Origin: Karalla daura
Lineage: Eukaryota > Chordata > Actinopteri > Chaetodontiformes > Leiognathidae
NCBI GenBank assembly: GCA_029224185.1
Contig: CM055198.1
Coordinates: 4,744,478-4,808,477 of the forward strand
Length of the DNA: 64,000 nucleotides
Direction of reading: 5' to 3'
Shown here: piece after piece, positions 1 through 11,765 of the stretch
Layout of the letters: every line of letters begins with the position of its first letter
Position numbering within the stretch: the stretch's first letter is position 1
The notes under the pieces: generated by a model
The model's input: only the letters and a program-made list of their open reading frames with translations
The model's database searches: none
What the model was told of the DNA's origin: nothing
Position numbers and translations under genes: made by a program

Positions 1-154
1 CTCTGTCTTCATCTCCTCTCTCTCTCTCTCCTCTCTGTCTCTCTCTTCTCTCTCTCTCCTGTCTCTCTCTCTCTCTCTCTGCTCTCTCTCTCTGTCTCTC
101 TCTCTCTCTCTCTCTGTCTCTGTCTCTCTCTCTCTCTGCTCTCTTCTCTGTCTC

Positions 155-203
<49 letters not shown>

Positions 204-305
204 GTCTCTCTCTGTCTCTTTCTCTCTCTCTCTGTCTCTCTCTCTCTGTCTCTTTCTCTCTCTCTCTGTCTTCTCTCTCTCTCTCTCTGTCTCTCTCTGT
301 CTCTC

Positions 306-349
<44 letters not shown>

Positions 350-403
350 TTTCTCTCTGTCTCTCTCTCTCTCTCTGTCTCTCTCTCTGTCTCTCTCTCT
401 GTC

Positions 404-438
<35 letters not shown>

Positions 439-480
439 GTCTCTCTCTCTCTCTGTCTCTCTCCTTCCTCTCTGTCTCTC
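1..480. repeat. Long imperfect CT microsatellite
   Basis: An almost pure pyrimidine tract of CT dinucleotides with interspersed CTCTGT and TTCTCT variants fills the first 480 bases. The long Arg/Glu-rich open frame on the opposite strand is only a product of the repeat. It probably lies in an intron of the prss16-like gene, since coding sequence of that gene resumes at about 612. Confidence 0.95.
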
Positions 481-611
481 CCCATTACGCCCTAATTGGT
501 TGCGCTGCTGAATGGGATGCATCTCCTCCACGTGTCTAACTGTGCGTACAACGACATCCGGACCCCTATTGTCCGGCACGACGTGAAACGTCTCTTTATC
601 GGCCCGTCTAG

Positions 612-1487
612 GGGGTGACGGGCACCAACATCACCATGCACCATGGCCGTGCTGTGCGGCGTGATGGCCGACGTCTCGCTGGGCGAGCCCTACGCCCGCT
701 ACGCGGCCGTGGCCCGCCTCATGCTGGACACCTTCTCCATGAAGTGCCTGGACGCCAGCTTCAGCAGCTACCGCCGAGACATGACTAACGCGTCCTGGGA
801 TGGGCCGGCTGCAGGAGGAGGTGGGTGGCTGGCTGGCTGGGTGTGTGTGTGTGTGTGTGTGTGTGTGGAAGTGGTATTTTCGTGCGTGTAAACACGGTTT
901 ATGTTTGTGTGCCCTCTCGTTCCGGGAGCGTCACCTCGGGTCAGGAGCTCTTTTATAAAAAAAAAAAAGCCAGCTATTTTTTGCCTTTCCTTCTGCTTTC
1001 GCGCCGGGCGTGTTGGTGGGTTGTCAGGCGTCGTGTGTGTGTGTGTGCGTGTGTGTGTGTGTTGTTCTTGTGACACAGAATGACGGGCCGAGACGATGTG
1101 ATGCCACGCTGAAGTCTTTCCACTGTCATAATGTGCGAGCAATCGAGCGCAGTGGAGGCAGAAGCACCGGTTTCGCCATCCCCCAGTTGCCTCAGGAGAC
1201 GGGGACATAATAGAGCCTCGTGGCAGATTTATGTGAGGTCTGGTCACTGGCACGATGTCGAAAACTCATCTTTTGGATCTGGTCCGAGGCCAATGGAATA
1301 ACATCATTTAATCCCAAATAATGACTCGTCTCTTCTTCAGGTGGTGTTTATTGCGCTAAGATCATTCCAAGGTGACATCGTACAAAGAAAAATAGACTAT
1401 TGTGAAAACTGTGGGTGTTTTTACTTCCCTTGGTGTCTCTCTCAGATTGGGGAAACAATTTAGTGTGTTTAACCCGAAGTGGGCTCG

Positions 1488-1518
<31 letters not shown>

Positions 1519-1851
1519 CCTTTCTCTCTCTCCCTCTCCCTCCCTCTCTCCCTCTCCCACTTTGTACCTTTGCCCCGGGCTGTGGTTCCAGTTCCCAGCT
1601 TTAGTTTCATGAGTGGGAGGGCAGGAGTGGGATCACTGGAACAGGAAGTTGTCTCTTAAAAAGCCACAGGGACGTGTCTGCGTGAACTCCCCCAACCGTC
1701 CCCCTCTCATGGGTCTCGGTTGCACTCTGCTCTGCTCCGAGCCGAGCCCGAATAAGTGAGGGCGAGCCGACCGAGAAGTTAAACGGCCGCTCTAGCTGCA
1801 ATTAGATTTACACCCCTGTCGATCTGAATGGCCCGATTTACATGAATCGGC

Positions 1852-1890
<39 letters not shown>

Positions 1891-3036
1891 TGTCAGGGAG
1901 ACAGTGGGTCTACCAGACCTGCACTGAATTTGGATTCTACCAGAGCACCGATTCGCCCAACCAACCATTCACTGGCTTCCCACTCGGGTGAGCCCACAAA
2001 CACCCCTGTGCCCGTTGCCATTTCCACGCCGCATTCCGCTTTTTTTGGTGTTTGCCTTCTCTATTTTTTTGTCGTTTTAATCGAGCACCCCCCCCCCTCC
2101 CCCTCCCCGCCCCCCCCCGAACCCACCCCGACTGCTTCCCCTCGGCCCCAGGTACCACGTGCGGCAGTGCGCCGACTTCTTCGGCGTGGGCGCCCAGCAG
2201 CTGGCGGAGGCCGTGGCCCAGACCAACGAGTGCTACGGCGGCTACGACGTCCACTCCGCCCGCATCGTCTTCCCCAACGGCTCCATCGACCCGTGGCACG
2301 CGCTGGGGATCACCCAGGACGTCACGCCCGACCTGCCCGCCGTTTTCATCAAAGGTGGGGTGGGGGGGGTTGGGGCGGGTGGAGGGAGGTGGTTTCATTC
2401 GTTTCATCCAACTTCCCAAAATCAAAATCCAAGCTCCCACCGCCCACCGTCTCGTCCCTCTGTCATTTGAAGCATTGTTAGCATGCATTCGATCCGGACC
2501 TGTCCAACTGGGGTCAAATGATGTAAATCTGGTCAGACCGATCTAAACGTAAGCCGCGTGAGCCGCGATGCCCCATGCACGTCACCTGCCCGCTCCACCT
2601 GTGACCAAGCGCCGGAGCTAGCGGGCGACTTGGTTATCGTTGAGCCTCGTAAGGAAGCTCTTGAATGGATGCATTTCCGGGTCTGAGGTTCCCCCCGGGC
2701 CTTGGCGCGAGAGAAAACAATGCTCGCTTGTGATTGCTCTGTACCGCAGAGGCCCGAGCAACAGTTTGAGAGTGGAACAATGGAGTCGTTTGTTCGGCCC
2801 GAGCATTAACAGCCGGATAATGGTTCCTCGGTTTTTACTGTTTTGCAGTGCCATGTCTTTATGTATATGTATGTATTTTCCTCCTCTCTCTCTCTCTCTC
2901 TCCCTCTCTCTCTCTCTCTCTCCCCTCAGGAACAGCCCACTGTGCCAACATGTACCCGGCCGCGACAGAGGATCTCCCTCAGCTCGACATGGCGCGCGAC
3001 CACATCTTCCTACTTCTCAAGCAGTGGCTGAGCTGA
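612..3036 (+). CDS. prss16: prss16-like serine carboxypeptidase, 3' exons only (partial, one frame break)
   Basis: This is the C-terminal part of a peptidase family S28 protein, best matching thymus-specific serine protease, a lysosomal/endosomal enzyme linked to MHC class II peptide handling. Exons seen: about 612-820, 1897-1987, 2152-2354 and 2930-3036, all with GT-AG junctions and matching phases. Readable landmarks are VLCGVM, GEPYARYAAV, SSWDGPAAGG-type (here NASWDGPAAG), QWVYQTCTEFGFYQSTDSPN, QTNECYGGYDV, FPNGSIDPWHALGI and GTAHCANMYPA, ending KQWLS-stop. The Asp in DPWHALG and the His in GTAHCANMYP are, by family knowledge, the catalytic Asp and His; the nucleophile Ser exon lies left of the window. 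The first exon contains a 7-nt tandem duplication (632-645) that shifts the frame between GTNIT and AVLCGVM. Human PRSS16 is on 6p22, so adjacency to serpine2 is not shared with mammals. A close S28 paralogue cannot be excluded. Confidence 0.85.
632..645 (+). repeat. 7-nt tandem duplication inside prss16-like exon
   Basis: The heptamer CACCATG occurs twice back to back. Read without one copy the exon is open and continuous with the conserved VLCGVM block; with both copies the frame is lost. The second copy supplies the ATG at 643 that makes the exon look like an independent start. Confidence 0.8.
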
Positions 3037-3092
3037 TGGCGGCCGGATTGCGTCGGAACCGGCTCACAACTCCAAGACCGACCGCGCTGCTT

Positions 3093-3130
3093 GCCCATAG
3101 CGGGGCCCGCTGCCCATAGCGGGGCCCGCT
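3093..3130 (+). repeat. 19-bp tandem duplication in prss16-like 3' UTR
   Basis: A 19-nt unit beginning GCCCATAGCGGGG is present as two perfect adjacent copies just after the stop codon. Confidence 0.8.
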
Positions 3131-3237
3131 GCCTGTTTTACTGCCATGTTTGTTTGTAAGCGATTGAGAAGGAGGCGTTGCACTCGAGGGTCGTTCAGGT
3201 ACCGAGGTTTCAAATGAGTCGAGCACAGCGTGTGAAT

Positions 3238-3243
3238 AATAAA
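3238..3243 (+). terminator. prss16: Poly(A) signal of prss16-like gene
   Basis: AATAAA lies about 200 nt after the stop codon at 3034-3036, a normal 3' UTR length. A second AATAAA at 3415-3420 could serve as an alternative site. Confidence 0.65.
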
Positions 3244-3420
3244 TGATTGTTTTTTTTTATAATGAATTTCATTGTCTGTCATCTCTGCAAAGGAAGAGTG
3301 TGAACCGCTATAACGGGCTTGGAGTACTGACGGTGTGCCTGCGAGCAGTTTCAGGGTTTTGCCTCCTCACGCCTGGCTAGACTGGCTCTAGACAAGCTGT
3401 AAACAATAAAATCTTAAAGG

Positions 3421-5550
3421 AGCCACGCGTCGGTGGACAGGAAGTCATTGCTTTCATTATGTAATTGTTAAAATGCTGATCCGCGGAGTGACGCGACGGC
3501 CGCGGCATCAGGGCTCTCTGTGCTGTTCATCGTGCGATTATCACTGCACTGATACGCTGTCATCTTAAATCCACTGTGACTGGCTCCGTAACGCGGTGCG
3601 TAAAAGCCCTGTGTCAAAACGGACGGCGAGAGGCGGGCACCTCTTTTGATGAGATCTTGCCCTGAAATGACTCCAGCTCATACATGGTGCATGTCGCGCA
3701 CATCTGGTCCGGTCCAGCACAGGCCTAGTCCCCTCTAAAGACTCGTAACTCATCATTGGCCCACTCGTTAAAGCACGGGAGTGAGGCCATGTCTCCGGCG
3801 GCTCGCAGACACGGCGGAACTGTATCTTGGACTACTCTGTCCGGTGTCTTGACGTCCGCAGACTCGGTTTCGGGGACAAAAAAAAAAGAACTGGCCCAAT
3901 GTGTCCTTTACTATGCAGCTGTGTGTTCATTCATTACCTCCGTGAAACTTTGAAAACACAGACACGGTGACCCGACTCTGCTCAACAGTGTTTGTTTTGA
4001 CAACTGTCCCATCTCTCTCTCTCAGCTGGACATGCAAGACCCCCGCTCTAGACACAAACCACACACACACACACACACGCACACAAAGAGTGAGCCCGAA
4101 AAGCTTGCTCTGAGTCCTGTCCCGCTATGGTCGTCCCCGAGGTGACAGCGAGTCCTTTAAACTTCGTCCTGGATCCTCAGGCTGGGAGAGATAAATACAT
4201 TAGGACGGAGGTGCAGCTATCAAAACAGGCAGCGCGCGTGGAACATGTTTCATATAATTATGACAGCCCGCAATTGTGGATATAGTCATAACTGACAGTG
4301 AAGTCTCATTAAATCCCCTGTAATTGAAACCCCCATGCACCTACTCATAATCCTCCCCTGGGCTGTAGGAGGGACGTAACTGAGCCTCGGCCTCTGTTCA
4401 GGTGTGTGTGTGTGTGTGTGTCGCCATTCAACTGAGTCACCTCCTTGGATGGAAAAGCATCAGGTGGCCCTTTGTGAATAGGCCTCAGCTGTGGAAAAGT
4501 TCTGGCCAAATTCAAGCCAAATCTGAGCACGTTTTTTTTTTATCATTTGCTTTTCATGTGAATGTCCGAAATTTCCAATTCCCAAATTTCTCTATGGAAT
4601 CATTATGTATCATTATATAAAGCTGGGATTTTCCCGTTACTTCTTTGCTTTTTCCTCCTATGACAGCTTTGGTAATTTTCCATGGAACATGACAAAAAGC
4701 AATTAAGATAACGGGCCCACAAGTATTTCATCCCCCCCAACAGTCACGAGCCAGTTTGAGCTAAACAACCAGTTAAACACAAGACGTCTGATTATGATTC
4801 CAAATCCCTGGTTACATGTCATTGATAGATCGGCCTCTGACACGCTTGCTGCTGTGTTCATCAGTACTTCCTGTAACTTTGCAGTTATTTTTATGTTCAA
4901 TAACAAGACCTCCCTGCAGTCTGCTGATAAAAGTACATCTTTCAGTATGTTTTTCATGCATGTTTTTCCTTCCTACAATGTACTTTTCGAGACACAATGC
5001 AGACACGAACGTTAATGTAGGAGAAAAGCTTGAAAGAAAAACATTTTTATGACATTGCAGATCGCAATCTATACCCAGTGAAAAGGTGTGCGACACGTCC
5101 AAAAACGTCATCATCGGGGTTCGGGTATGCAAGCTGAGTACCTGAGCTGAGTTCCCACTGAAATGGCAGCGTATGGGCTCCATTGCTAAGTATGGAGAGG
5201 GGGGGTTTGCTAAACTCCATTGTTTACATGAAGTCACTTGATCATTTATGCGAGTGACGGGCATGACAAGCTCACGCCGGATAAGCATGAAAGGGTGCCA
5301 GGTCCGCGCAGAGAAAAAGGTGGCAGAAGAACTACAGGAGAGGCATCTCCCATTAAAACAATGTCCCACGACAGCGGAAAAAACGAGGTGGAATCCTCCA
5401 CCCGGCGTGCGCGTCGCGCGTCTGTTTGCTTTTTGCGCGTTTAATTGTGAAGGCGTCCCGGATGTCCAGCTCTCGCGTGGCGCACTTTGACGCCGTCGGT
5501 GCCGTGCCGTTTGGTCTTGGGAGGCGGGGTCGCGGCCAATAAAGAGTAGC
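3421..5550. other. Intergenic, no gene recognised
   Basis: No exon with protein similarity or coding-like splice structure was recognised. The stretch holds a short CA run near 4065-4085 and a GT run near 4402-4422. The open frames here are short and not protein-like. Confidence 0.6.
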
Positions 5551-5554
5551 GTCG

Positions 5555-5736
5555 GGGCAGTGCGCGACCCACAGCTACTTCCCACTTCACCGGAGAGAGG
5601 GAGAGAGAGAGAAAGAGAGGAAGAAAGAGAGAGAGTGAGAGAGAAAGAAAGAGAGAGAGTGAGAGTGAGAGTGAGAGAGAGAGTGAGAGTGAGAGAGAGC
5701 ATCGATAGAAGCCGAGGACACGTCGCCTCTCGCCAG
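5555..5736 (+). other. serpine2: Candidate serpine2 5' untranslated first exon
   Basis: The coding exon of serpine2 starts right after a splice acceptor (ACCAG at 6881-6885), so an upstream noncoding exon is expected. A candidate ends at 5736 with CCAG followed by GTAGGG, preceded by a purine-rich GA repeat (5590-5700) and, further up, a CCAATAAAG element near 5536. The assignment rests on position and donor quality only; other first exons are possible. Confidence 0.3.
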
Positions 5737-6898
5737 GTAGGGACCATCGGCAGCACCTCTCATCGGGGCGGCTGTAGAACCCGACGCGTCTTTTTGTTTG
5801 TTTGTTTGTTTGTTTGTTGTTTGTTTGTTTTTTTGTCACAGGTGGGATGGCGCACCGCGTTAAACGAGCGCGCGAGGGACTCGCCTCGCTCGAGAGTTTT
5901 GTTTTTTCGTAGCCCGCAGTGTCACGCAGTCCGCGTCCGTTCCACCGCCTGCTGGCCCCCGGGGCTGCAGCGCTGCCCGCACATGCACGAACGGCGCACA
6001 TCAAAGGCGCCCGAGTCTTTGGCGCGGCTCTCCGCCGCGTATCAGGCCAATCGTAAAAACCTGTTTTGTTTATGCAATTGAGCTCGCAGCTTGACCGCGC
6101 GGCGAGAGGTGCAGCGAGCGGTCCCCCTGGATCCAACGCTGTCCATGTATGCACGTCTCTGCGCAATGATTGTTGTAAAAGCCTGCGAAATGCTCTGGCC
6201 TGAGGTCACGCCGCTCCAAGATTTTGTAAACAAAGTCTCCCAGTCTGGTTCGCAGAACGCACGCACTCTTTCACCGCATGTTTAAAATAGTCTGAAAAGT
6301 CACACTCAGACGTTTCAAGATCCTATCAGCAGAGCCACCGGCTCACAAACCGCACTTGACAGTGTTTGGGGTGGGGGTTGGGGGGAGGGTGGGGGCAAAA
6401 TTGACTGTCATTACACAGATGATTCACGTATAATGTCCCCCTCTGGAGAGGAGCAAACCAGTGGGGAATCTTGGCTGCCTCTTGCGGTTTGCATGTGTGC
6501 TGCTTCAGTGAGTGGGGTGTGGGCTGAATCATCCTCCTAAAAATGGTCTGGACGACTTGAACGTGACATGGAGGAACAGGCCTGTTTTCACCGGGCCGAT
6601 CGTGGTCGGGCTGCAACGTGAAGGCGCCGCCTGTCCTTTGGCAGCGATCGTCCCGTACTGCCTCTGACTAACTCTTACTCACAGAGTTGCACGCTGTGCT
6701 GCTTCTTGTCCCCCACGGTGAATCATCCAGAAGGTACATGCTTCAAAGCAGCGCCTCCCGTAAACCGATGTTCTCTGACGATGGGCCTGATGACGATGAC
6801 TGATGATGCTCCCAGGTCAAATCCACAAATCATATCGACCAAACGCCTGTCCTCCAAAATCCTCCACTCCTTGTTTCTCCACCAGGGTTGAATTCGCC

Positions 6899-9800
6899 AT
6901 GAAGCAGCTCTCAGCGTTGTGCCTGGTGGCGCTGGTGACCTCTTTCGGCCACGAGGGCGCGCTCTCCCAGGCCCCGTCCTACGGGGAGCGCGGCTCAGAT
7001 CTGGGCATCCAGGTGTTCCAGCAAGTGGTCCGCTCCAAGCCCCTGGAGAATGTGGTGCTCTCTCCCCACGGCGTGGCGTCCATCCTCGGCATGCTGCTCC
7101 CAGGGGCCCACGGGGAGACCCGGAAGCAGGTCCTCAATGCCCTCCGCTACAAGAAGAACGGTACGAAGTCCCAGAAGAGCCAGTTATGAGACGATCTGTG
7201 ATCTCTCCTGGGGACGTGACGTCACTGTTAAGCGTCGAATGACTAACGATTGGGACTCTCGATTCGCACAGGCCCGTACAAGATGCTGAAGAAGCTGCAC
7301 AAGACCTTGATCGCCAAGTCCAACCAGGACGTGGTGCTGATCGCCAACGGCATGTTCAGCCCGAGGGGCTTCCCCATGGCGGAGGCTTTCGTGGCCGCCA
7401 ACAAGGCCAACTTCCAGAGCGAGAGCCGGACCCTGGACTTCAGCAACCCCGGCGAGGCCGCGGATGAGATCAATGAGTGGGTCAGCAACAAGACCAAAGG
7501 TACGGCGGGGGTCCCGAGTCCCCCAAGACTGCAGTCAGTGCGGCCAATGTATGCATAGGCAGTGGAACTGTGTTAGTGCTTGTAATGCTTGAAACCAATG
7601 CAGGCACCTGCCGGCCTTGTTAACATCGTGCTCATGAAGCACGTGTTCAAAGTAACATTTTTCGACGCCTTAATGTGTTCAGTTTGCTACTGGTGCCGTA
7701 ATCGCTTTGTGTCTCGTAGCCTTACCTCTTTTAGCGGACCTCTCTGACGTGAGCTGTGCTCCCGGCCATGCGTGTCTATCCAGGTCACATCCCCAGCCTG
7801 ATCAAAGCCGACATGCTGGACCCCGCTTTGACCCGGCTGGTCGCCGTCAACTCCGTCTACTTCAAAGGCCTGTGGAAGTCCCGCTTCCAGCCCGAGAACA
7901 CCAAGATGAGGCCCTTCACCGGGGGGGACGGGCACGTGTATAAAGTTCCCATGATGTCGCAGCTGTCCGTCTTCAACATCGGTGAGCGCGCTGATGACGT
8001 GCGGGGAGGTCCGCACTGCCAGGGTTTTAAATCTAGCCGCGGAGATGAATTGCAGATTCGCAGAATGCCACACAATGACATTTGAAGATGTCTTTGTGAA
8101 GTAATCCGGCGACTGGGCCGTAAATGGTGGCTGGAATGACTTTTTCAGCAGTGGGAGGGAACGTCTGGTTAAAAACTACTCTGCGTGGGAAGCGTGCGTC
8201 TGTAATGGGGGCCCTTCTATTTTCGCCACCAGGAGTCATTTTTTTGGACGGGGGCGGCTTTTTTGGGTGCGTTGTTGAAGTCCGTTGAGTCACTGGTGTG
8301 TTTTTTTTGTTTTTTGTTTTTTTTTATGAAGAGCAAGCACATAACGAGTGGGCCGTAACCCGCGAGGTGACGCGCATCTGCACGTCACTCGCAAAGTCAG
8401 TTTGTAGAGGCATCTGATCCTGAGTTGTGCCAATCGGACAGCCTGCGATTTTTAAAATTGCATCCCTCGAAATTGTATCGCTCGTCCCGGGGCCCGATTC
8501 GCGGCCCGGCTCCTGCTGTATTACTGCTGCTGGGAAGTGCAGGCTGTGCACGCGGGACGGTGTGTTAGGGCCCTTGCCAAAATGAAACGACACGCCGGTC
8601 CGCCGTCTGTATTTAGACCAGATGTCGGCCTCGCGGTTCACGTGGCGGGTCCTCGGGGAGAGCTTCCCGTCCGGGCTGTCCCCGGGGGCGTCCTGCAGCG
8701 AGCTGACGCTGGCGTACACAGACTACGGCCCGCTGATTGGATTATCGCGCTCCGAATTTCCACACCCAAAGAAAACGCACCTCTGTCTTCATATGGGCCC
8801 GTTTTATGGATACAATGGGATTTACGCCTACTCGCCCATTCTTTTAGTGGCCGTATAAAGCATCGGGAGGGATGTCTTGCGGCAGTCTGGCTCTGCTCGG
8901 CCGTGACTCACTCAAACGGCGCGCGTGTCGCCCGTATTGTGCGGCTCGCGAGCGGCTCGTGGGATGGAAAGCTGGTGGAAGGCGGAGGCCTGCGTAGACT
9001 CAGCGTCCCTGGACGAATACAAAGGGATGGTTGAAGCTTTGGCGTTTTAACTACTTCCCCTGACGGCATAACACAGCTGAGGCCCAGTGAAGAGTCCTCC
9101 CGTCTGCTTTTGAGGAAGGAAGTCACGCTATGGGCAGGTCTCTACGAGGTTTCATCGAACGTGCTAACACCGAACAAATTACAAATTTTGTATTTACAGT
9201 TAAATTAGTGTAGATCTAACGCTGTAACGGCAACATTTTTGCCATCACCAGCATAGAGAGAATGTCACTGAGGTAAAATCTTTCCCACTTTCGCTCCACT
9301 CCACTCTGCTCTGTGACGCGTCGCATGAAAATTGCATAACGGGGAAGCTTCCGCGTGGTTATTACCTCACCAGGAAGCGGGAATATCGCTAAAACACCTG
9401 GCACTCTCTGCCCGAGGACCGCGGCTGAGCGAGTCGGGTTTCGTCTTAACCTTCAGCACGACCTCTGAGACCACGCTCTCTGTCCGTCCCTCCCTCCCTC
9501 CCTCCCTCCTTCTCTGCCTGCACAGGTATGGCCACCACGCCTCAGGGCCTCAGGTACACGGTGATCGAGCTGCCCTACCACGGCAGCACCATCAGCATGC
9601 TGATGGTGCTGCCCTCCGAGGAGGACACGCCTCTGTCCCGCGTCCTGCCGCACATCAGCACGGCCACCGTGCAGAGCTGGTACAAACTGATGGTCATGAG
9701 AAAGGTCCGCCTGCTCATTCCCAAGTGAGACGCTGACGCACGCACGCACACATACACACACACACGCACGCACGCACGCACAAACAGCAGTTTGCTCTGA

Positions 9801-11184
9801 AAATGACACATCTTTTGAAAACATTTCTGCGCATGTTTATGTCTGTCCTGCAGGTTCACCGCAAACGCAGAGGTAGATCTGAAGGAGCCCCTGTTGGCGC
9901 TGGGCATAACGGACATGTTCAGCGAATCCAAAGCTGACTTCAGACACATCTGCGAGCGTAAGTCCGAACGACTGATGTCTTTGGACGTCGGGGTGGCTTG
10001 AAAATATAAAAGCACTAGTTGTTGTTGTTTTGGTTTTTTTTGCTTGTTTAGATTTTAGATTCCAGCTGTCCGGTATCCAGTCATTTCCATTTTCCGTTCC
10101 CTGCGCTTGATTGGTGGTATGAAGGGAGCTCTACTGCCACCATGTGGTGGTTTCCCTTGTAAACAAAACTTGAGCTGACACTTTGGGATTTGTGCTCCAG
10201 TGCCCTCATGTGGTTTAGTGCAGCAATCGTTTCATGTTTTTAGACTTCATATCGAACTAGCAGTGAATGACAGAAGTTTAATTTCCACAAGTAGACGGCT
10301 TTCACCGAAACCATTCTTCAGCTGTCGGTCTGTAGCTGTTGGTCTTCCTCATTTGATACTGAAAGTGAATGTTCAGTATCGACACGAATGGGGAGTGGAG
10401 CAGCCACCGGAGGACCTCAGATCTGCTGACCGCACAGAGAGTGAATCCAGTTCAATTCCTCATTTACACTTTCCTAATGAGTTCATGTTCTCAGTCACAA
10501 GCTCGGAGACCCCAAAGGGAAGAATCGTGTTTGTTCTGTGCCTTTTAGATATGCCCCTACCAAACATGTTTATTTCGAATGAGGAAAGTAAAAAGGGATG
10601 ATGACAACCCATGACCTGGGTATTAAAACAACAGAGCAACAAGCGATGTGATGACTGCTCCTTTCCCCGCGACGCGGTCTTTCTAGTGGGCCGTATCAGA
10701 TTAATAACCAGTTACTGCTCTTTCAGGCGTTGAGAAAGTGTATGTGTCCAGGACTCTCCAGAAATCCAAAATCGTGGTGAACGAAGACGGCACAAAGGCA
10801 GCAGCGGCCACCAGTGAGTATCCTCACGCCGTGCCCTTTAGGCAAACACCCCGCTCCGCCCCGCAGCCGGATTCGCTGCATCAACACGTTCACGCCACCA
10901 ATCGACTCATGTTTGCTTTTGTGTGAAGCTGCCATTTTGCTGGCCCGCTCCTCTCCGCCTTGGGTCACGGTGGACAGACCTTTCCTCTTCCTCGTCAGAC
11001 ACAATCCGACAGGTACGCCGCCCCCCCCCTCCTCCCTTGAAACTTGTGAAATGCATTTAGCTGTGAGATAAAGAAACGCGGCGTAATGTGCCGATCGAGT
11101 CCGACGGTTGGTGAAAGTCGAAGTAAGCGGCTCTCTCTGTCCTCAGGCACGGTTCTGTTCATGGGCCAGATCAACAAGCCCTGA
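6899..11184 (+). CDS. serpine2: Serpin E2 (glia-derived nexin / protease nexin-1), complete
   Basis: Secreted serine protease inhibitor that traps thrombin, urokinase and plasmin, binding heparin-like glycans at the cell surface. Eight coding exons join in frame: 6899-7160, 7272-7499, 7784-7981, 9526-9724, 9854-9957, 10727-10813, 10929-11012 and 11147-11184, giving 1200 nt and 399 residues (human about 398). The N terminus MKQLSALCLVALVTSFGH is a signal peptide. Diagnostic blocks are GIQVFQQVV, NVVLSPHGVASILGML, NSVYFKGLWKSRFQPENTK, IELPYHGSTISMLMVLP, LGITDMF, NEDGTKAAAATTAILLARSS, DRPFLFLVRHNPTGTVLFMG and the end QINKP. The hinge (EDGTKAAAATTA) has small residues, so it should be inhibitory, and the reactive-centre Arg-Ser (LAR-SSPP) equals that of mammals. 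The start is fixed by the signal peptide. wdfy1 follows on the same strand, as in human apart from the absent MRPL44. Confidence 0.97.
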
Positions 11185-11278
11185 GTGCGGCCATCGCTGC
11201 CCGGCCCCTGGTGCTGTGGTGTCACGGGGACGACCGGAACGCTTCTACACTGCCATACAGAAACACACCCTCACACTG

Positions 11279-11310
<32 letters not shown>

Positions 11311-11765
11311 GCACGCACACAACCACACAGACTTTGCTGTAGACTTATGTACAGTGTGGACATGCGTTATTTGTTTTAAGTTTTTTTTTTTTTTACACGT
11401 TAGCCATTTCCTTTAATGCTTAACATGCCTTATTAAGTGTTTTGCAGACTAAATTTTACTGCTGTTTTTTTTTATAAACTTTTTTTGAACTGTTGCCTTT
11501 TTTTTTAAAGACTTTGAATGTCAGTTGTGTACTTTTCCCCCAAATCTGGAGTAGGATAATCTCTATTTTTTTTTCATCGTCTCGTTGTTTTCCATCTCAA
11601 GTCGTGTCGCTCCGGGCTGTTGCTACGTTTTACTCCTAAGTTATGGAACTGTACATCACATCTTGAACACCATGTATTCACTTGTTTGTTTCCCTCGCCG
11701 AGGAGGGTTTCTGTTATCGTTCTCTTCTTTTCGACCCAATAAATACACATATTTATAACATCGAG
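11185..11765 (+). other. serpine2: serpine2 3' UTR with poly(A) signal
   Basis: After the stop codon comes a CT/CA repeat (about 11277-11325), then a U-rich stretch with several runs of eight or more T. AATAAA at 11738-11743 is the likely poly(A) signal, giving a 3' UTR of roughly 575 nt. Confidence 0.75.

Noticed and set aside
9..485. 158-residue Arg/Glu-rich open frame on the - strand
   Set aside because: Pure translation of a CT/GA microsatellite; no start context and no domain.
643..891. Apparent gene start MAVLCGVMADVSLGE
   Set aside because: The ATG is created by the second CACCATG copy inside an internal exon of a longer S28 protein; the frame then runs into an intronic GT repeat.
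7217..7224. CRE palindrome TGACGTCA in serpine2 intron and another at 23588-23595 in wdfy1 3' UTR
   Set aside because: Isolated 8-mers in transcribed regions with no promoter context.
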